Assembly (NCBI RefSeq): GCF_003206615.1
Contig: NZ_PZJW01000001.1
Location: 1 to 64,000, forward strand
DNA from: Salinicola acroporae
Lineage (GTDB): Bacteria > Pseudomonadota > Gammaproteobacteria > Pseudomonadales > Halomonadaceae
DNA: 64,000 nucleotides
Direction: 5' to 3'
The translations under genes and the position numbers were made by a program. Positions 16,477 through 26,362 of this stretch are shown here, in pieces. Below the pieces are notes generated by a model. It saw only the letters and a program-made list of their open reading frames with translations. It searched no databases and was not told the origin of the DNA. Each line of letters opens with the position of its first letter. Position 1 is the first letter of the stretch.

Positions 16477-17976
16477 ATGGCCGACAATCAGACCGACAAC
16501 ACGTCACAGACCGAAACCCAGGAAGTCTTCGCACCGGAGACTTCACTGCTGGACAGCATCATCTCCGAGAGCCGCGTGGCTCGCTCGGAGACCGAGCGCA
16601 CCCGTACCCGTGACCTGATCGACGAGCTGGTCAATCAGGTGCTGGAGGGAGAAGTCACCCCGAGCAAGGACCTGATCGCGGTGCTCGACTCGCGTATCGC
16701 CGAGATCGACTCGCTGCTCTCGGATCAATTGAACGAGGTCATGCACGCCAGCGAATTCCAGCAGCTAGAAGCGTCCTGGCGCGGCCTCAAGTATCTGACG
16801 GATCAGTCCGAGACCAGCACCAACATGAAGATCCACATGTTGAACGCGTCCAAGAAGGACCTGGTCAAGGATCTCAAGTCGGCCTCCGAGTTCGACCAGA
16901 GCGCGCTGTTCAAGAAGGTCTACGAGGAAGAGTACGGCACCTTCGGCGGCGCCCCGTTCGGCATGATGATCGGCGACTACGAGTTCGGCCGCCATCCGCA
17001 GGACATGTACCTGCTGGAGCAGGTTTCCCATGTGGCGGCGGCGGCGCATGCGCCTTTCATCTCTTCGGCCTCGCCGGAACTGTTCGGCTGGGATTCGTTC
17101 ACCGACATGACCGGGCCGCGGGATCTTTCCAAGATCTTCGATACCGTCGAATACGCCAAGTGGAAGTCCTTCCGCAATTCGGAAGATGCCCGCTATGTGG
17201 GCCTGACGCTGCCCCACGTGCTCGGCCGCCTGCCCTACGGCGAGGAAACCACGCCGGTGGAGGAGTTCAACTTCACCGAGAGCGTCGACGGCCGCGACCA
17301 CAACAAGTACCTGTGGATGAACGCCGCCTATACCATGGGCGCGCGGGTCACCGATGCGTTCTCCAAGTACGGCTGGTGCGTGGCGATTCGTGGCGTCGAG
17401 GGCGGCGGCCTGGTCGAAGACCTGCCGACCCACACCTTCCAGACCGATGACGGCGAGGTGGCATTGAAGTGCCCCACCGAGATCTCGATCACCGACCGCC
17501 GCGAGAAGGAGCTTTCCGACCTGGGCTTCATCCCGCTGGTGCACTGCAAGGGCACCGACTACGCCGCCTTCTTCGGCACCCAGTCCGCCCAGTTGCCCAA
17601 GCAGTACAACACCGATGTGGCCAACGCCAATGCTCGGCTCTCCTCGCAGCTGCAGTACATCTTCGCCACCTCGCGTATCGCTCACTTCATGAAGGCGATC
17701 ATGCGCGACAAGGTCGGCAGTTTCGCGTCGCGCCAGAACGTGGAGGATTACCTCAACGAATGGCTGTCGCAGTACGTGCTGCTGGACGACAACGCCGGCC
17801 AGGAAGCCAAGGCCAAGTACCCGCTGCGCGAAGCGCGCGTGGAAGTCGCCGAGGTCCCCGGCAAGCCCGGCGCCTACAAGGCGGTCACCTTCCTGCGGCC
17901 GCACTACCAGCTCGATGAGCTGACCGCATCGCTGCGCCTGGTCTCAGAACTGCCGCAATCGACCCGCGGCTCCTGA
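16477..17976 (+). CDS. tssC: TssC (VipB), T6SS contractile sheath large subunit
   Basis: A 499-residue EvpB/VipB protein with LEASWRGLKYL, the FGMMIGDYEFGRHPQDM segment, and the C-terminal sheath-core part LNEWLSQYVLLDDNA..AKYPLREA.VEV. It forms the outer sheath with TssB and is the ClpV substrate complex after contraction. It is followed by a strong hairpin before tssE. Confidence 0.97.
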   Translation: MADNQTDNTSQTETQEVFAPETSLLDSIISESRVARSETERTRTRDLIDELVNQVLEGEVTPSKDLIAVLDSRIAEIDSLLSDQLNEVMHASEFQQLEASWRGLKYLTDQSETSTNMKIHMLNASKKDLVKDLKSASEFDQSALFKKVYEEEYGTFGGAPFGMMIGDYEFGRHPQDMYLLEQVSHVAAAAHAPFISSASPELFGWDSFTDMTGPRDLSKIFDTVEYAKWKSFRNSEDARYVGLTLPHVLGRLPYGEETTPVEEFNFTESVDGRDHNKYLWMNAAYTMGARVTDAFSKYGWCVAIRGVEGGGLVEDLPTHTFQTDDGEVALKCPTEISITDRREKELSDLGFIPLVHCKGTDYAAFFGTQSAQLPKQYNTDVANANARLSSQLQYIFATSRIAHFMKAIMRDKVGSFASRQNVEDYLNEWLSQYVLLDDNAGQEAKAKYPLREARVEVAEVPGKPGAYKAVTFLRPHYQLDELTASLRLVSELPQSTRGS

Positions 17977-17992
17977 TCCGCACGACCGAAGA

Positions 17993-18019
17993 CGGGCATC
18001 GGTCAAGTACCGGTGCCCG
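17993..18019 (+). terminator. Hairpin between tssC and tssE
   Basis: An 11-bp stem (CGGGCATCGGT with ACCGGTGCCCG, one G-U pair) with a 5-nt loop directly after tssC and no T run. It probably stabilises the tssBC message or gives partial termination, favouring sheath subunits over baseplate proteins. It parallels the structure after hcp. Confidence 0.55.
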
Positions 18020-18098
18020 CCGGCGAATCCGAGGCGATGTCCAGGAAGCACGGCGCGCGGGACGGTGCCGCCACGATCCATCGTGAGATGAGGATGAA

Positions 18099-18581
18099 AT
18101 GAGCGAACCCTTGCAGATGGTTCCGACCCTGCTCGACCGTCTACTCGACGACGAGCCGCAGCACTCGACCGAGGCGCAACCCGGCCATCGCTGCTCGCTG
18201 GCCGACTACAAGAACTCGGTGGTGCGCGATCTCGAACTCCTGGTCAATACCCGCCGGGAGCTGGTGGCCGACGGGCTCGATGGCTGGCCGTCACTGCAGG
18301 GCACCCTGCTCGACTACGGCCTGCCGGACTTCATCAGCCGTGGCGTCCGCAGCACCGAGGATCGCCGGCTGATCCAACGCCAGCTCGAACGCACCATCGA
18401 ACAGGGCGACAAGCGCTTCAGCAGCGTGCGCGTGCAGCTGCTCAACCAGGACAGCCACGACCGTATTCTCCAGTTCCGCATCGAAGCCGTGCTGTCGCTG
18501 AGCGAAGCGAGTCAGCGCGTGGCCTTCGATGCAGTACTGCAAGTCAACACTCGCCAATACAAGGTGCAGAACCTGATCTGA
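18099..18581 (+). CDS. tssE: TssE, T6SS baseplate protein (gp25-like)
   Basis: A 160-residue gpW/gp25-family protein. It has PTLLDRLLDDEP near the N-terminus, YKNSVVRDLELLVNTR, LLDYGLPDFIS and RLIQRQLERTIEQGDKRF. TssE initiates sheath assembly on the baseplate. Its stop codon shares one base with the tssF start (TGATG), so the two are translationally coupled. Confidence 0.95.
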   Translation: MSEPLQMVPTLLDRLLDDEPQHSTEAQPGHRCSLADYKNSVVRDLELLVNTRRELVADGLDGWPSLQGTLLDYGLPDFISRGVRSTEDRRLIQRQLERTIEQGDKRFSSVRVQLLNQDSHDRILQFRIEAVLSLSEASQRVAFDAVLQVNTRQYKVQNLI

Positions 18582-20416
18582 TGCTCGACGACCTGCTGCC
18601 CTACTACGAGAAGGAACTCTCTCACCTGCGTTTTCTAGGTCAGGAGTTCGCTCAACGGTATCCGAAAATCGCCTCGCGGCTGCTGCTCGAGGGGGACTAC
18701 TGCGAGGATCCCCACGCCGAGCGGATGATCGAGTCCTTCGCCTTCCTCAGCGCCCGGGTACACAAGAAGCTCGACGACGACTTTCCCGAGATCGTCGAGG
18801 CGTTTCTCGACGTGCTCTACCCGCACTACCTGCGTCCGACACCGGCACTGTCGATCGTCGAGTTCGACCCAGGGGCACAGACCTCCCTGACCGGCGCGTA
18901 TCACCTGCCCCGCCATACCGCGCTGCACTCGCGCCCGGTGGAGGACTCCTTCTGCCGCTTCCGTACCTGCTACCCGGTGGATGTCTGGCCGGTGGCGGTG
19001 AGCGGCGCTGAACTGAGCCGACTGGAGCGCTCGTCGTTCAATGCTCACGGCAATGACAACGTCGCCAAGCTGACCTTGTCGCTCGAGAGTCTCGGCAATA
19101 CCGATTTCGGCAAGCTGGGCATGGATCGCCTGAGATTCTTCCTCGACGGGGAAGGGACTCTCATGCACCCGCTCTACGAGTTGCTGTTCAACAACGTGGC
19201 GCGGATCTCGGTCAGTTTCGTCGATGCCGGCCAGCAGCGTGAAATCGGGCTGGCGCCGGATGCCATCACCCCCGTCGGCTTCGGTCACGACGAAGGCCTG
19301 ATCGACTACTCCGAGCGGTCGTTCCTGGGCTACCGCCTGCTTCACGAGTACTTCACCTTCCCCGAGAAGTTCCTGTTCTTCGACCTGAACGGGCTGGCTC
19401 GCCCTCTTGCCGGCAAGCCGGTGACCCAGGTCCAGATTCACTTCCTGTTTCGCGACTACGATCAGCACGAGCGTCTCGCTCGGCTGGCGCAGACCGTGGG
19501 ACGTCACAATTTCCGCCTCGGCTGCACCCCGGTTGTCAACCTGTTCCCGCAGCAGGCCGAGCCGATCAAGCTCAGCCACACGCGCCATGAATATCCGGTG
19601 GTGCCGGACGTACGCCATTCCCGCTCCACCGAGATCGTGTCGATCGACGAGGTCACCCGGGTCATTCGCACCGCGATGCAGGACGAGGTGGCGCCCTGCC
19701 TGCCTTTCTTCGAACCGCGGGACAGCGAAAAGCAGGCTCGCCAGAGTTACTGGATCGCGCGACGGGTCGCCTCGGAAAATGCCCGCGACCCGGGCACCGA
19801 AATGCGCCTGAGGGTGGTCGATCGCGAACTGGAGATGCTCGACGCCAGCAGCGACACCCTGAGCCTCAAGCTCACCTGCAGCAATCGCGACCTCCCGCAG
19901 TTGATGACCTTCGGCCATCCGCAAGGGGATTTCACCCTCGAGCGTGAGCAGGTGGTGCAGCAGATCCGCTGCCTGCGCAAACCGACGGCCCCGGTACGCC
20001 CGCCCATGGGCAAGGGCCTGATCTGGCGCCTGGTCTCGCACCTGTCGCTCAACCATTTGTCGCTGGTTTCCGACGGCCGCGAGGCGCTGATGGAGCTGCT
20101 GATGCTCTACAACTATCGCCAGGCTTCGGCGATCCGCAAGCAGATCAACGGCATCGCCTCGATCGCGAGCGAACCGGTGATGACGCGCATCGGTCATCCG
20201 CGCCCCGCCTTCGTGCGCGGCACCGGCATCACCCTGGAGCTCGACGAAAGCCAGTTCACCGGCAGCGGCATCTACCTGTTCGGCATGGTGCTGGACCACT
20301 TTTTCGGCCAGTACTGCAGCCTCAACAGTTTCACCCAACTCACCCTGCGCTCTCGTCAGCGCGAACAGCGAGTCGCCCAATGGAAGCCGAGAACCGGTAC
20401 TCAGCCCCTGGTCTGA
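18581..20416 (+). CDS. tssF: TssF, T6SS baseplate protein
   Basis: A 611-residue VasA/ImpG protein with YYEKELSHLRFLGQEFAQRYP, DPHAERMIESFAFLSARVHKKL (in part) and LDVLYPHYLRPTPALSIVEF, plus the EYPVVPDVRHSRSTEI block. With TssG and TssE it forms the baseplate wedge. The tssG start lies inside its 3' end (37-nt overlap). Confidence 0.96.
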   Translation: MLDDLLPYYEKELSHLRFLGQEFAQRYPKIASRLLLEGDYCEDPHAERMIESFAFLSARVHKKLDDDFPEIVEAFLDVLYPHYLRPTPALSIVEFDPGAQTSLTGAYHLPRHTALHSRPVEDSFCRFRTCYPVDVWPVAVSGAELSRLERSSFNAHGNDNVAKLTLSLESLGNTDFGKLGMDRLRFFLDGEGTLMHPLYELLFNNVARISVSFVDAGQQREIGLAPDAITPVGFGHDEGLIDYSERSFLGYRLLHEYFTFPEKFLFFDLNGLARPLAGKPVTQVQIHFLFRDYDQHERLARLAQTVGRHNFRLGCTPVVNLFPQQAEPIKLSHTRHEYPVVPDVRHSRSTEIVSIDEVTRVIRTAMQDEVAPCLPFFEPRDSEKQARQSYWIARRVASENARDPGTEMRLRVVDRELEMLDASSDTLSLKLTCSNRDLPQLMTFGHPQGDFTLEREQVVQQIRCLRKPTAPVRPPMGKGLIWRLVSHLSLNHLSLVSDGREALMELLMLYNYRQASAIRKQINGIASIASEPVMTRIGHPRPAFVRGTGITLELDESQFTGSGIYLFGMVLDHFFGQYCSLNSFTQLTLRSRQREQRVAQWKPRTGTQPLV

Positions 20417-21456
20417 TCGATCAGGCCCGCGCCGAGCCCTGGCGATTCGGGTTCTTCCAGCTCGTGCGCCTGCTGCGGCTGCACTACAGCCGCACCGGAC
20501 GTATCGACCCCGAAAACCGCCCCCACCAGGATCCGCTGCGATTTCGCTCGCTGCTGTCGCTGAACTTCCCGCCCAGCGAGATCAGCGACCTCTCCTTCGA
20601 GAGCGACAAGGTCCGTTCTGCCAGCGGCGATCCGCTGAGCGAGATCCAGGTCACGTTCATGGGACTGGTGGGGCCGTCCGGGGTCCTGCCGCGCCCCTAT
20701 ACCGAACTGCTGATCAACCGCCATATCGAGAAGCGCGACGATGCCGCCCATGCGTTCATGGACTTCTTCTCGCACCGGATGACGGCGCTGTTCTACGAGG
20801 CGTGGCAGAAGTATCGCTTCCATATCGAATACGAGCGCAAGGGCAGCGCGGATTTCGAAAACTGGCTGCTGCACCTGGTGGGCTTCACGCCCACCACGCT
20901 GGAGAAAAGTCTCGCCCGCGACGACGCGCCCGGCTCATTGCGCCGTGACCTGTTCAGCTGGTTTTCCGGGCTGTGGTCGCAGCGGCCGCGCAATCCGAGC
21001 AACCTGCAGTCGATTCTGGAGTACACCTTCCAGCTGCCCTGCCGGGTCGATTCGTTCGCTGGCCGCTGGATACGCCTTGATCCGGCGCAGTACACCCGCC
21101 TCGGCCAGGCCAACGCCAGGCTCGGAGAGAGCGCCGTGGCCGGCACCCGGGTGCGTGACTATCAATCCGCCTTTCGCGTCTCGTTCGGGCCGCTGAGCCT
21201 GAGCGCCTACCGCTCGCTACTGCCGGACACCGAAGCGCACCGGAAGCTGGTCAAGCTGGTGCGTTTCTACGCCGGCATCGAACTCGACTTCGAAATCGAG
21301 TTGATTCTCGACAGGCACAGCATTCCCGCCCCCCAACTGGGTGCGGGCGGCAGTATCAACCTGGGGCGGCTGGGTTGGCTCCAACCCTCCGACCGACCGG
21401 CCGCCTCCCACGGCCATGCACTCTTCGACATTCCCTACGACGGAGCCACGGCGTGA
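20380..21456 (+). CDS. tssG: TssG, T6SS baseplate protein
   Basis: A 358-residue VasB/ImpH protein. PWRFGFFQLVRLLR, RFRSLLSLNFPPSEI, VTFMGLVGPSGVLPRPYTELL and FMDFFSHRMTALFYEAWQKYR are all typical. TssG binds TssF and TssK in the wedge. It starts within tssF and ends in a GTGA overlap with tssH. Confidence 0.95.
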   Translation: MEAENRYSAPGLIDQARAEPWRFGFFQLVRLLRLHYSRTGRIDPENRPHQDPLRFRSLLSLNFPPSEISDLSFESDKVRSASGDPLSEIQVTFMGLVGPSGVLPRPYTELLINRHIEKRDDAAHAFMDFFSHRMTALFYEAWQKYRFHIEYERKGSADFENWLLHLVGFTPTTLEKSLARDDAPGSLRRDLFSWFSGLWSQRPRNPSNLQSILEYTFQLPCRVDSFAGRWIRLDPAQYTRLGQANARLGESAVAGTRVRDYQSAFRVSFGPLSLSAYRSLLPDTEAHRKLVKLVRFYAGIELDFEIELILDRHSIPAPQLGAGGSINLGRLGWLQPSDRPAASHGHALFDIPYDGATA

Positions 21457-24128
21457 GTCTCAAATCCCTTTTCGACAAGCTCAACGATCCCTGCCGCGAA
21501 GCCACCGAAGGCGCAGCGGCACTGTGCCTGGCCGAGCGCCAGTACGACGTCGATATCGAGCACCTGCTGCTCAAGCTGCTCGACAGCGACGACAACGACT
21601 TCCTGCGCATCGCCCGGCACTACGACGTGTCGCTCGATCGCCTGGCGACGCAGCTCGAGGAGACGGTCTCCACCTTCAAGACCGGCAACACCCGAACGCC
21701 CGCCCTGTCGCCACGCATTACCCGGCTGATCGAGCGCGCCTGGGTGATCGCCTCGATCGATCACGGCGAGGCCCAGATTCGCGGCGGCCACCTGCTGCTG
21801 GCGCTGCTCAAGGACGACGAACTACGTCGGGTATTGCTGGATGGCGCCCGTGAACTCGAGCGGATCAACGTCGACGACCTGCAGGCGCATCTCGACGACC
21901 TGATCGGCGGCAGCAGCGAAGATCAGCACGTGCGCCCGCTCGGCGAGGGAACGAACGCCAGTGGCCAGAGCCCGAGCGCCGGCCAGTCCCCGGACACCAA
22001 GCCCGGTGGCGGCCGCCCCGGCAAGAGCAAGACCCCGGCGCTGGACCAGTACACCATCGACCTGACCGGCAATGCCCGCGCCGGTCGCATCGACCCGGTG
22101 CTCGGCCGCGAGGAGGAAGTGCGCCAGATGGTGGACATCCTCACCCGGCGCCGCCAGAACAACCCGATCCTTACCGGCGAAGCGGGTGTCGGCAAGACCG
22201 CCGTGGTGGAAGGTCTGGCACTGCGCATCGTCAACGGCGATGTGCCACCGCCGCTCAAGAACGTCGAGCTGCGCACCCTCGATCTGGGGCTCCTGCAAGC
22301 CGGCGCCGGGGTCAAGGGCGAGTTCGAGAGCCGACTCAAGAACGTGATCGAGGAGACCAAGCGCAGCCTGCATCCGATCATCCTGTTCATCGATGAAGCC
22401 CACACCCTGATCGGCAGTGGTGGCCAGGCCGGCCAAGGCGATGCTGCCAATCTGCTCAAGCCGGCGCTGGCGCGCGGCGAACTGCGCACCATTGCCGCCA
22501 CCACCTGGGCGGAGTACAAGAAGTACTTCGAGAAGGATGCGGCGCTGGCCCGGCGATTCCAGGTGGTCAAGGTCGAGGAGCCGGCCGAACCAGTGGCCAT
22601 CAACATGCTGCGCGGCCTGAACGAACGCATGCAGGATCACCACAAGGTGACCATTCTCGACGACGCCATCGTCCAGGCCGTTCGCCTGTCGCACCGCTAC
22701 ATCACCGGCCGCCAACTGCCGGACAAGGCCGTCAGCGTGCTCGATACCGCCTGCGCCCGGGTCGCCCTGGCGCAATCCTCGCAGCCGGCGGCGCTGGAGG
22801 ACGCCCACCGTCGCGTCGACAACCTCAACAGCGAAATCGCCGTTCTCCAGCGCGAACAGCGTGAAGGCAGCGATCACGCGGAAACCCTCACTGCGCTCGA
22901 CGAACAGCTCACCGCGACACGCGGCGAGATCGACGATCTCAGCGCGCGCTGGGAGCGCGAGCAGGAAGTCGTGACGCGCCTCAAGGGATTGGAAGCGGAA
23001 CGCGAATCCATCGAGGCCGGCCAGCAGGACGGCGATACCGACGCGTTGAGCCGGCAGATCGGCGAGGTCCGGCGCGAACTGGCCGCGATTCAGGGTGAGC
23101 ATTCTCTGGTGCACGGCCATGTCGACGGCAACGTGATTGCCGAGGTGATCTCCAACTGGACCGGCATTCCACTCGGCAAGATGATGCGCGACGAGATCGC
23201 CACCGTACAGCGCCTGCCGGAGCTGCTTGGCGAGCGCGTGCTGGGCCAGGACCACGCCCTGGCCGAGATCGGCAAGCGCATCGCCATTTCACGCGCGCGG
23301 ATGGAGGACCCCAACAAGCCGATCGGCGTCTTTCTGCTACTCGGCCCCAGCGGCGTCGGCAAGACAGAAACCGCGCTATCGCTGGCCGACACCCTCTACG
23401 GTGGCGAGCGCAACGTCATCACCATCAACATGTCCGAGTACCAGGAAGCGCACACCGTCTCCAGCCTCAAGGGCTCGCCCCCCGGCTACGTCGGCTACGG
23501 CGAGGGGGGCGTGCTGACCGAAGCAGTGCGCCGCAAGCCCTATAGCGTGGTGCTGCTGGACGAAGTCGAGAAAGCCCACCCGGACGTGCTGGAGCTGTTC
23601 TTCCAGGTGTTCGACAAGGGCGTGCTGGATGATGGCGAAGGCCGCGAAATCAACTTCCGCAATACCGTGATCCTGCTCACCTCCAACGTCGGCACCGACG
23701 ACATCATGCAGCAGTGCCTGGGCGTCGAGTCCCTGCCCGCGCCGGATGCGATCGTCGAAAGCCTGCGCGATCAGCTCAACGCGGTGTTCAAGCCAGCGTT
23801 CCTGGGCCGGTTGAACATCATCCCCTACTACCCGGTGCAGAAAGAGATTCTGCACAACATCGTTCGGCTCAAGCTCGACCGCATCAAGCACCGCTTCGAA
23901 TACAACCATCGCGCCGAGTTCGAGTACGACCCGGCAATCATCGAAGCCGTCGCCGAGCGCTGCACCGACAGCGACAGCGGCGCACGCAATATCGACAACA
24001 TCCTCTCCGGCAGCCTGATGCCAACCGTCGCCGCCCAGGTACTGGACAAGATGGCCAATGGAGAGGCGATAGAGAAACTGACGGTCAGCCTCGACGACCA
24101 GGGGGAGTTCGCTTACGCGCTGAGCTGA
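21453..24128 (+). CDS. tssH: TssH (ClpV), T6SS sheath-disassembling AAA+ ATPase
   Basis: An 891-residue ClpV with an N-terminal Clp repeat domain (about 1-150), first AAA+ domain with Walker A GEAGVGKT and Walker B ILFIDEAHTL, a coiled-coil middle region (about 410-520), and second AAA+ domain with GPSGVGKTETALSLADTLYGG (cited in part) and VVLLDEVEKAHPDV. ClpV recycles contracted TssB/TssC sheath. GTG 21453 is the start: it overlaps the tssG stop (GTGA) and has GGAG 7 nt upstream, and the Clp N-domain begins there. Confidence 0.96.
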   Translation: MSLKSLFDKLNDPCREATEGAAALCLAERQYDVDIEHLLLKLLDSDDNDFLRIARHYDVSLDRLATQLEETVSTFKTGNTRTPALSPRITRLIERAWVIASIDHGEAQIRGGHLLLALLKDDELRRVLLDGARELERINVDDLQAHLDDLIGGSSEDQHVRPLGEGTNASGQSPSAGQSPDTKPGGGRPGKSKTPALDQYTIDLTGNARAGRIDPVLGREEEVRQMVDILTRRRQNNPILTGEAGVGKTAVVEGLALRIVNGDVPPPLKNVELRTLDLGLLQAGAGVKGEFESRLKNVIEETKRSLHPIILFIDEAHTLIGSGGQAGQGDAANLLKPALARGELRTIAATTWAEYKKYFEKDAALARRFQVVKVEEPAEPVAINMLRGLNERMQDHHKVTILDDAIVQAVRLSHRYITGRQLPDKAVSVLDTACARVALAQSSQPAALEDAHRRVDNLNSEIAVLQREQREGSDHAETLTALDEQLTATRGEIDDLSARWEREQEVVTRLKGLEAERESIEAGQQDGDTDALSRQIGEVRRELAAIQGEHSLVHGHVDGNVIAEVISNWTGIPLGKMMRDEIATVQRLPELLGERVLGQDHALAEIGKRIAISRARMEDPNKPIGVFLLLGPSGVGKTETALSLADTLYGGERNVITINMSEYQEAHTVSSLKGSPPGYVGYGEGGVLTEAVRRKPYSVVLLDEVEKAHPDVLELFFQVFDKGVLDDGEGREINFRNTVILLTSNVGTDDIMQQCLGVESLPAPDAIVESLRDQLNAVFKPAFLGRLNIIPYYPVQKEILHNIVRLKLDRIKHRFEYNHRAEFEYDPAIIEAVAERCTDSDSGARNIDNILSGSLMPTVAAQVLDKMANGEAIEKLTVSLDDQGEFAYALS

Positions 24129-24321
24129 GTCAGCAGCATAGCGAGACGCTAGCGTCCCTGGCGGCCGTGTGCCATCGGGGACGCTTGCCATTTGGCAGGC
24201 GACGGTCATCCACCAAAGTCGTATTCAGCGAAACCAAAGCCCCCTGCCACGAAAGACAGATTTCCCCCGATATCGAGTCCGGCCATGCTGGCAATACCTT
24301 CCCAGATTGGTAAATCGCGTC
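24129..24321. other. Junction between the T6SS arm and the itaconate-type cluster
   Basis: 193 bp without a gene. It contains a perfect palindrome GACGCTAGCGTC (24145-24156) and a hairpin CGCTTGCC/GGCAGGCG (24182-24201, ATTT loop) that may act as a weak terminator for tssH. A promoter for the following operon must lie here, but no clear -35/-10 pair was seen. Confidence 0.35.
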
Positions 24322-25188
24322 ATGCCCGATAACCTGCCCCAAGAGACGCTCCAGCGGTGGCTAGGCAACCGCGAGCAGAGCACGGATCGTCTCGATAGCG
24401 CCCTGGTTGCCAGGGTCGCGGCGACGTTCAGCAGACCCTGCCCAGAACCGGGCGACCCCCTGCCCCCCTTGTGGCATTGGGCGTTTTTCCAGAATCCGCT
24501 CCCCGGCGCGCAGCTCGGCGGTGACGGTCATCCGACCCGTGGCGGTTTCCTGCCGCCGGCGGACGACCGCAACCGGATGTGGGCCGGTGGCCGCGTCGAG
24601 TTTCTCACTCCATTGAAAGTGGGTATCGAGGCACAGCGCGTCTCCACCGTGACCGATATTCAGGAGAAGCATGGCCGCACCGGCTCGCTGCTGTTCGTGA
24701 CGGTACAGCACGACTACTCCCAGGCTGGCGAGCTCGCCATCCGCGAAGCCCAGGATATCGTCTACCGCCAGCCTTCCCCGCCGAAACTGTCGCTCGACGA
24801 GCCGATGCCGGAAGCCGACTGGTCGCAGACGCTCGACCCCGACCCGGTGCTGCTGTTTCGCTACTCGGCGGTCACTTTCAACGGCCACCGGATTCATTAC
24901 GACTGGCCGTATGTCACCGGGACCGAGGGTTATCCGGGGCTGGTAGTCCATGGCCCGCTGATCGCGACGCTGCAACTGCAGGCGTTCTGCGATGCGAATC
25001 CTCAGGCGCGCCCAACCAGCATGCGCTATCGCGGCCTGCGTCCGCTGATCGCCGACAAGCCGTTTCGGACGACCGGTCGGATTACTGCCCACGGCAAGGC
25101 CGAGCTGACCGCCGGCAACGACGACGGGCCGGCTCATCGCGCCACGGTTGAATTCCACGACATTGAAGATCAGGAGTCTCGAGCATGA
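24322..25188 (+). CDS. ich: Itaconyl-CoA hydratase-like (HTD2/MaoC-type) protein
   Basis: A 288-residue member of the FAS1/HTD2-like dehydratase family that includes mesaconyl-C4-CoA hydratases and itaconyl-CoA hydratase. Its N-terminal hot-dog half has LPPLWHWAFFQNPLPGAQLGGDGHP (in part) and MWAGGRVEFLTPLKVG; the C-terminal half has LLFRYSAVTFNGHRIHYDWPY, with the hydratase histidine segment, and YPGLVVHGPL. Ich converts itaconyl-CoA to citramalyl-CoA. It is the first gene of a cluster in the order I recall for P. aeruginosa PA0878-PA0886, which supports the specific name. ATG 24322 has a weak ribosome binding site. It overlaps the next gene by 4 nt. Confidence 0.78.
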   Translation: MPDNLPQETLQRWLGNREQSTDRLDSALVARVAATFSRPCPEPGDPLPPLWHWAFFQNPLPGAQLGGDGHPTRGGFLPPADDRNRMWAGGRVEFLTPLKVGIEAQRVSTVTDIQEKHGRTGSLLFVTVQHDYSQAGELAIREAQDIVYRQPSPPKLSLDEPMPEADWSQTLDPDPVLLFRYSAVTFNGHRIHYDWPYVTGTEGYPGLVVHGPLIATLQLQAFCDANPQARPTSMRYRGLRPLIADKPFRTTGRITAHGKAELTAGNDDGPAHRATVEFHDIEDQESRA

Positions 25189-26354
25189 GCCTCAACCCCA
25201 TCGACCACGAGGCGCTGGAAGCGATCCGCGACGGCGTTCGTAGCCTGTGCCAGCAATATGATGGCGAATACTGGCGCGACATCGACAAGGCCCAGGGCTT
25301 CCCGGAGCAGTTCGTCACCGAACTGACCGAAGCCGGCTGGCTCGGTGCGATGATCCCCGAGGCTTTCGGCGGCTCGGGCCTGGGTTTGGCGGAAGCCAGC
25401 GTGATTCTGGAAGAGGTCAATCGCTGCGGCGGCAATGCCGGCTTCGTTCACGGCCAGATGTACAACATGGCGACGCTGCTCAAGCATGGCAGCGAGGCGC
25501 AGAAAGCCGCCACCCTGCCCAAGCTGGCCAGCGGGGAGCTTCGCCTGCAGTCGATGGGTGTCACCGAGCCCACCACCGGCACCGACACCACCAAGATCAA
25601 GACCACCGCCGTCAAGCGCGGCGACAAGTACGTGATCAACGGCCAGAAGGTGTGGATCTCGCGGATTCAACACTCTGATCTGATGATCCTGCTGGCGCGC
25701 ACGACGCCGTTGGCCGAGGTCAAGCGCAAGTCCGAGGGGATGTCGATCTTCCTGGTCGACCTGCATCAAGCAATCGGCAATGGCATGACGGTCCAGCCGA
25801 TCGACAACATGGTCGGCCACGAAACCAACGAGCTGTTCTTCGACAATCTCGAACTGCCGGCGGATAGCCTGATCGGCGAGGAAGGCAAGGGCTTCCGCTA
25901 CATCCTCGACGGCCTCAATGCCGAGCGCACCCTGATCGCGGCGGAGTGCATCGGCGACGGCCGTTGGTTCATCGACAAGGCCAGCCGTTATGCCAACGAG
26001 CGCATCGTCTTCGATCGCCCGATCGGCCAGAACCAGGGCGTGCAGTTTCCCATCGCAGAGGCCCATATCGAGGTGGAAGCCGCCGACCTGATGCGCTGGC
26101 GCGCCTGCCAGGAGTTCGATGCGGGACTGCCGGCCGGGGCCAGCGCCAACATGGCGAAGTACCTGGCGGCAAAGGCCTCGTGGGAGGCGGCCAATGTCTG
26201 CCTGCAGACCCACGGCGGGTTCGGCTTCGCCACCGAGTACGACGTCGAGCGCAAGTTCCGCGAGACTCGCCTCTACCAGGTCGCCCCGATCTCCACCAAC
26301 CTCATCCTCTCCTACGTCGCCGAGCACTTGCTCGACCTGCCACGCTCGTTCTGA
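25185..26354 (+). CDS. Acyl-CoA dehydrogenase of the itaconate-type cluster
   Basis: A 389-residue acyl-CoA dehydrogenase with the normal three-part fold: helical N-domain, the FAD-binding middle beta-domain (LRLQSMGVTEPTTGTDT, KVWISRIQHSDLMILLART) and helical C-domain ending in THGGFGFATEYDVERKFRE. The family oxidises acyl-CoA thioesters with FAD. The true substrate is not shown; in this cluster a branched C5 dicarboxylyl-CoA is plausible. It overlaps the hydratase gene by 4 nt and is followed by the VOC gene after 8 nt. Confidence 0.85.
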   Translation: MSLNPIDHEALEAIRDGVRSLCQQYDGEYWRDIDKAQGFPEQFVTELTEAGWLGAMIPEAFGGSGLGLAEASVILEEVNRCGGNAGFVHGQMYNMATLLKHGSEAQKAATLPKLASGELRLQSMGVTEPTTGTDTTKIKTTAVKRGDKYVINGQKVWISRIQHSDLMILLARTTPLAEVKRKSEGMSIFLVDLHQAIGNGMTVQPIDNMVGHETNELFFDNLELPADSLIGEEGKGFRYILDGLNAERTLIAAECIGDGRWFIDKASRYANERIVFDRPIGQNQGVQFPIAEAHIEVEAADLMRWRACQEFDAGLPAGASANMAKYLAAKASWEAANVCLQTHGGFGFATEYDVERKFRETRLYQVAPISTNLILSYVAEHLLDLPRSF

Positions 26355-26362
26355 GGTTACCC

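Noticed and set aside
18635-20380. 581-codon minus-strand frame across tssF
   Set aside because: Shadow of tssF, which has all family motifs.
24145-24201. Palindrome and hairpin after tssH as a strong terminator
   Set aside because: Neither stem is followed by a T run, so I list it only as a junction feature.
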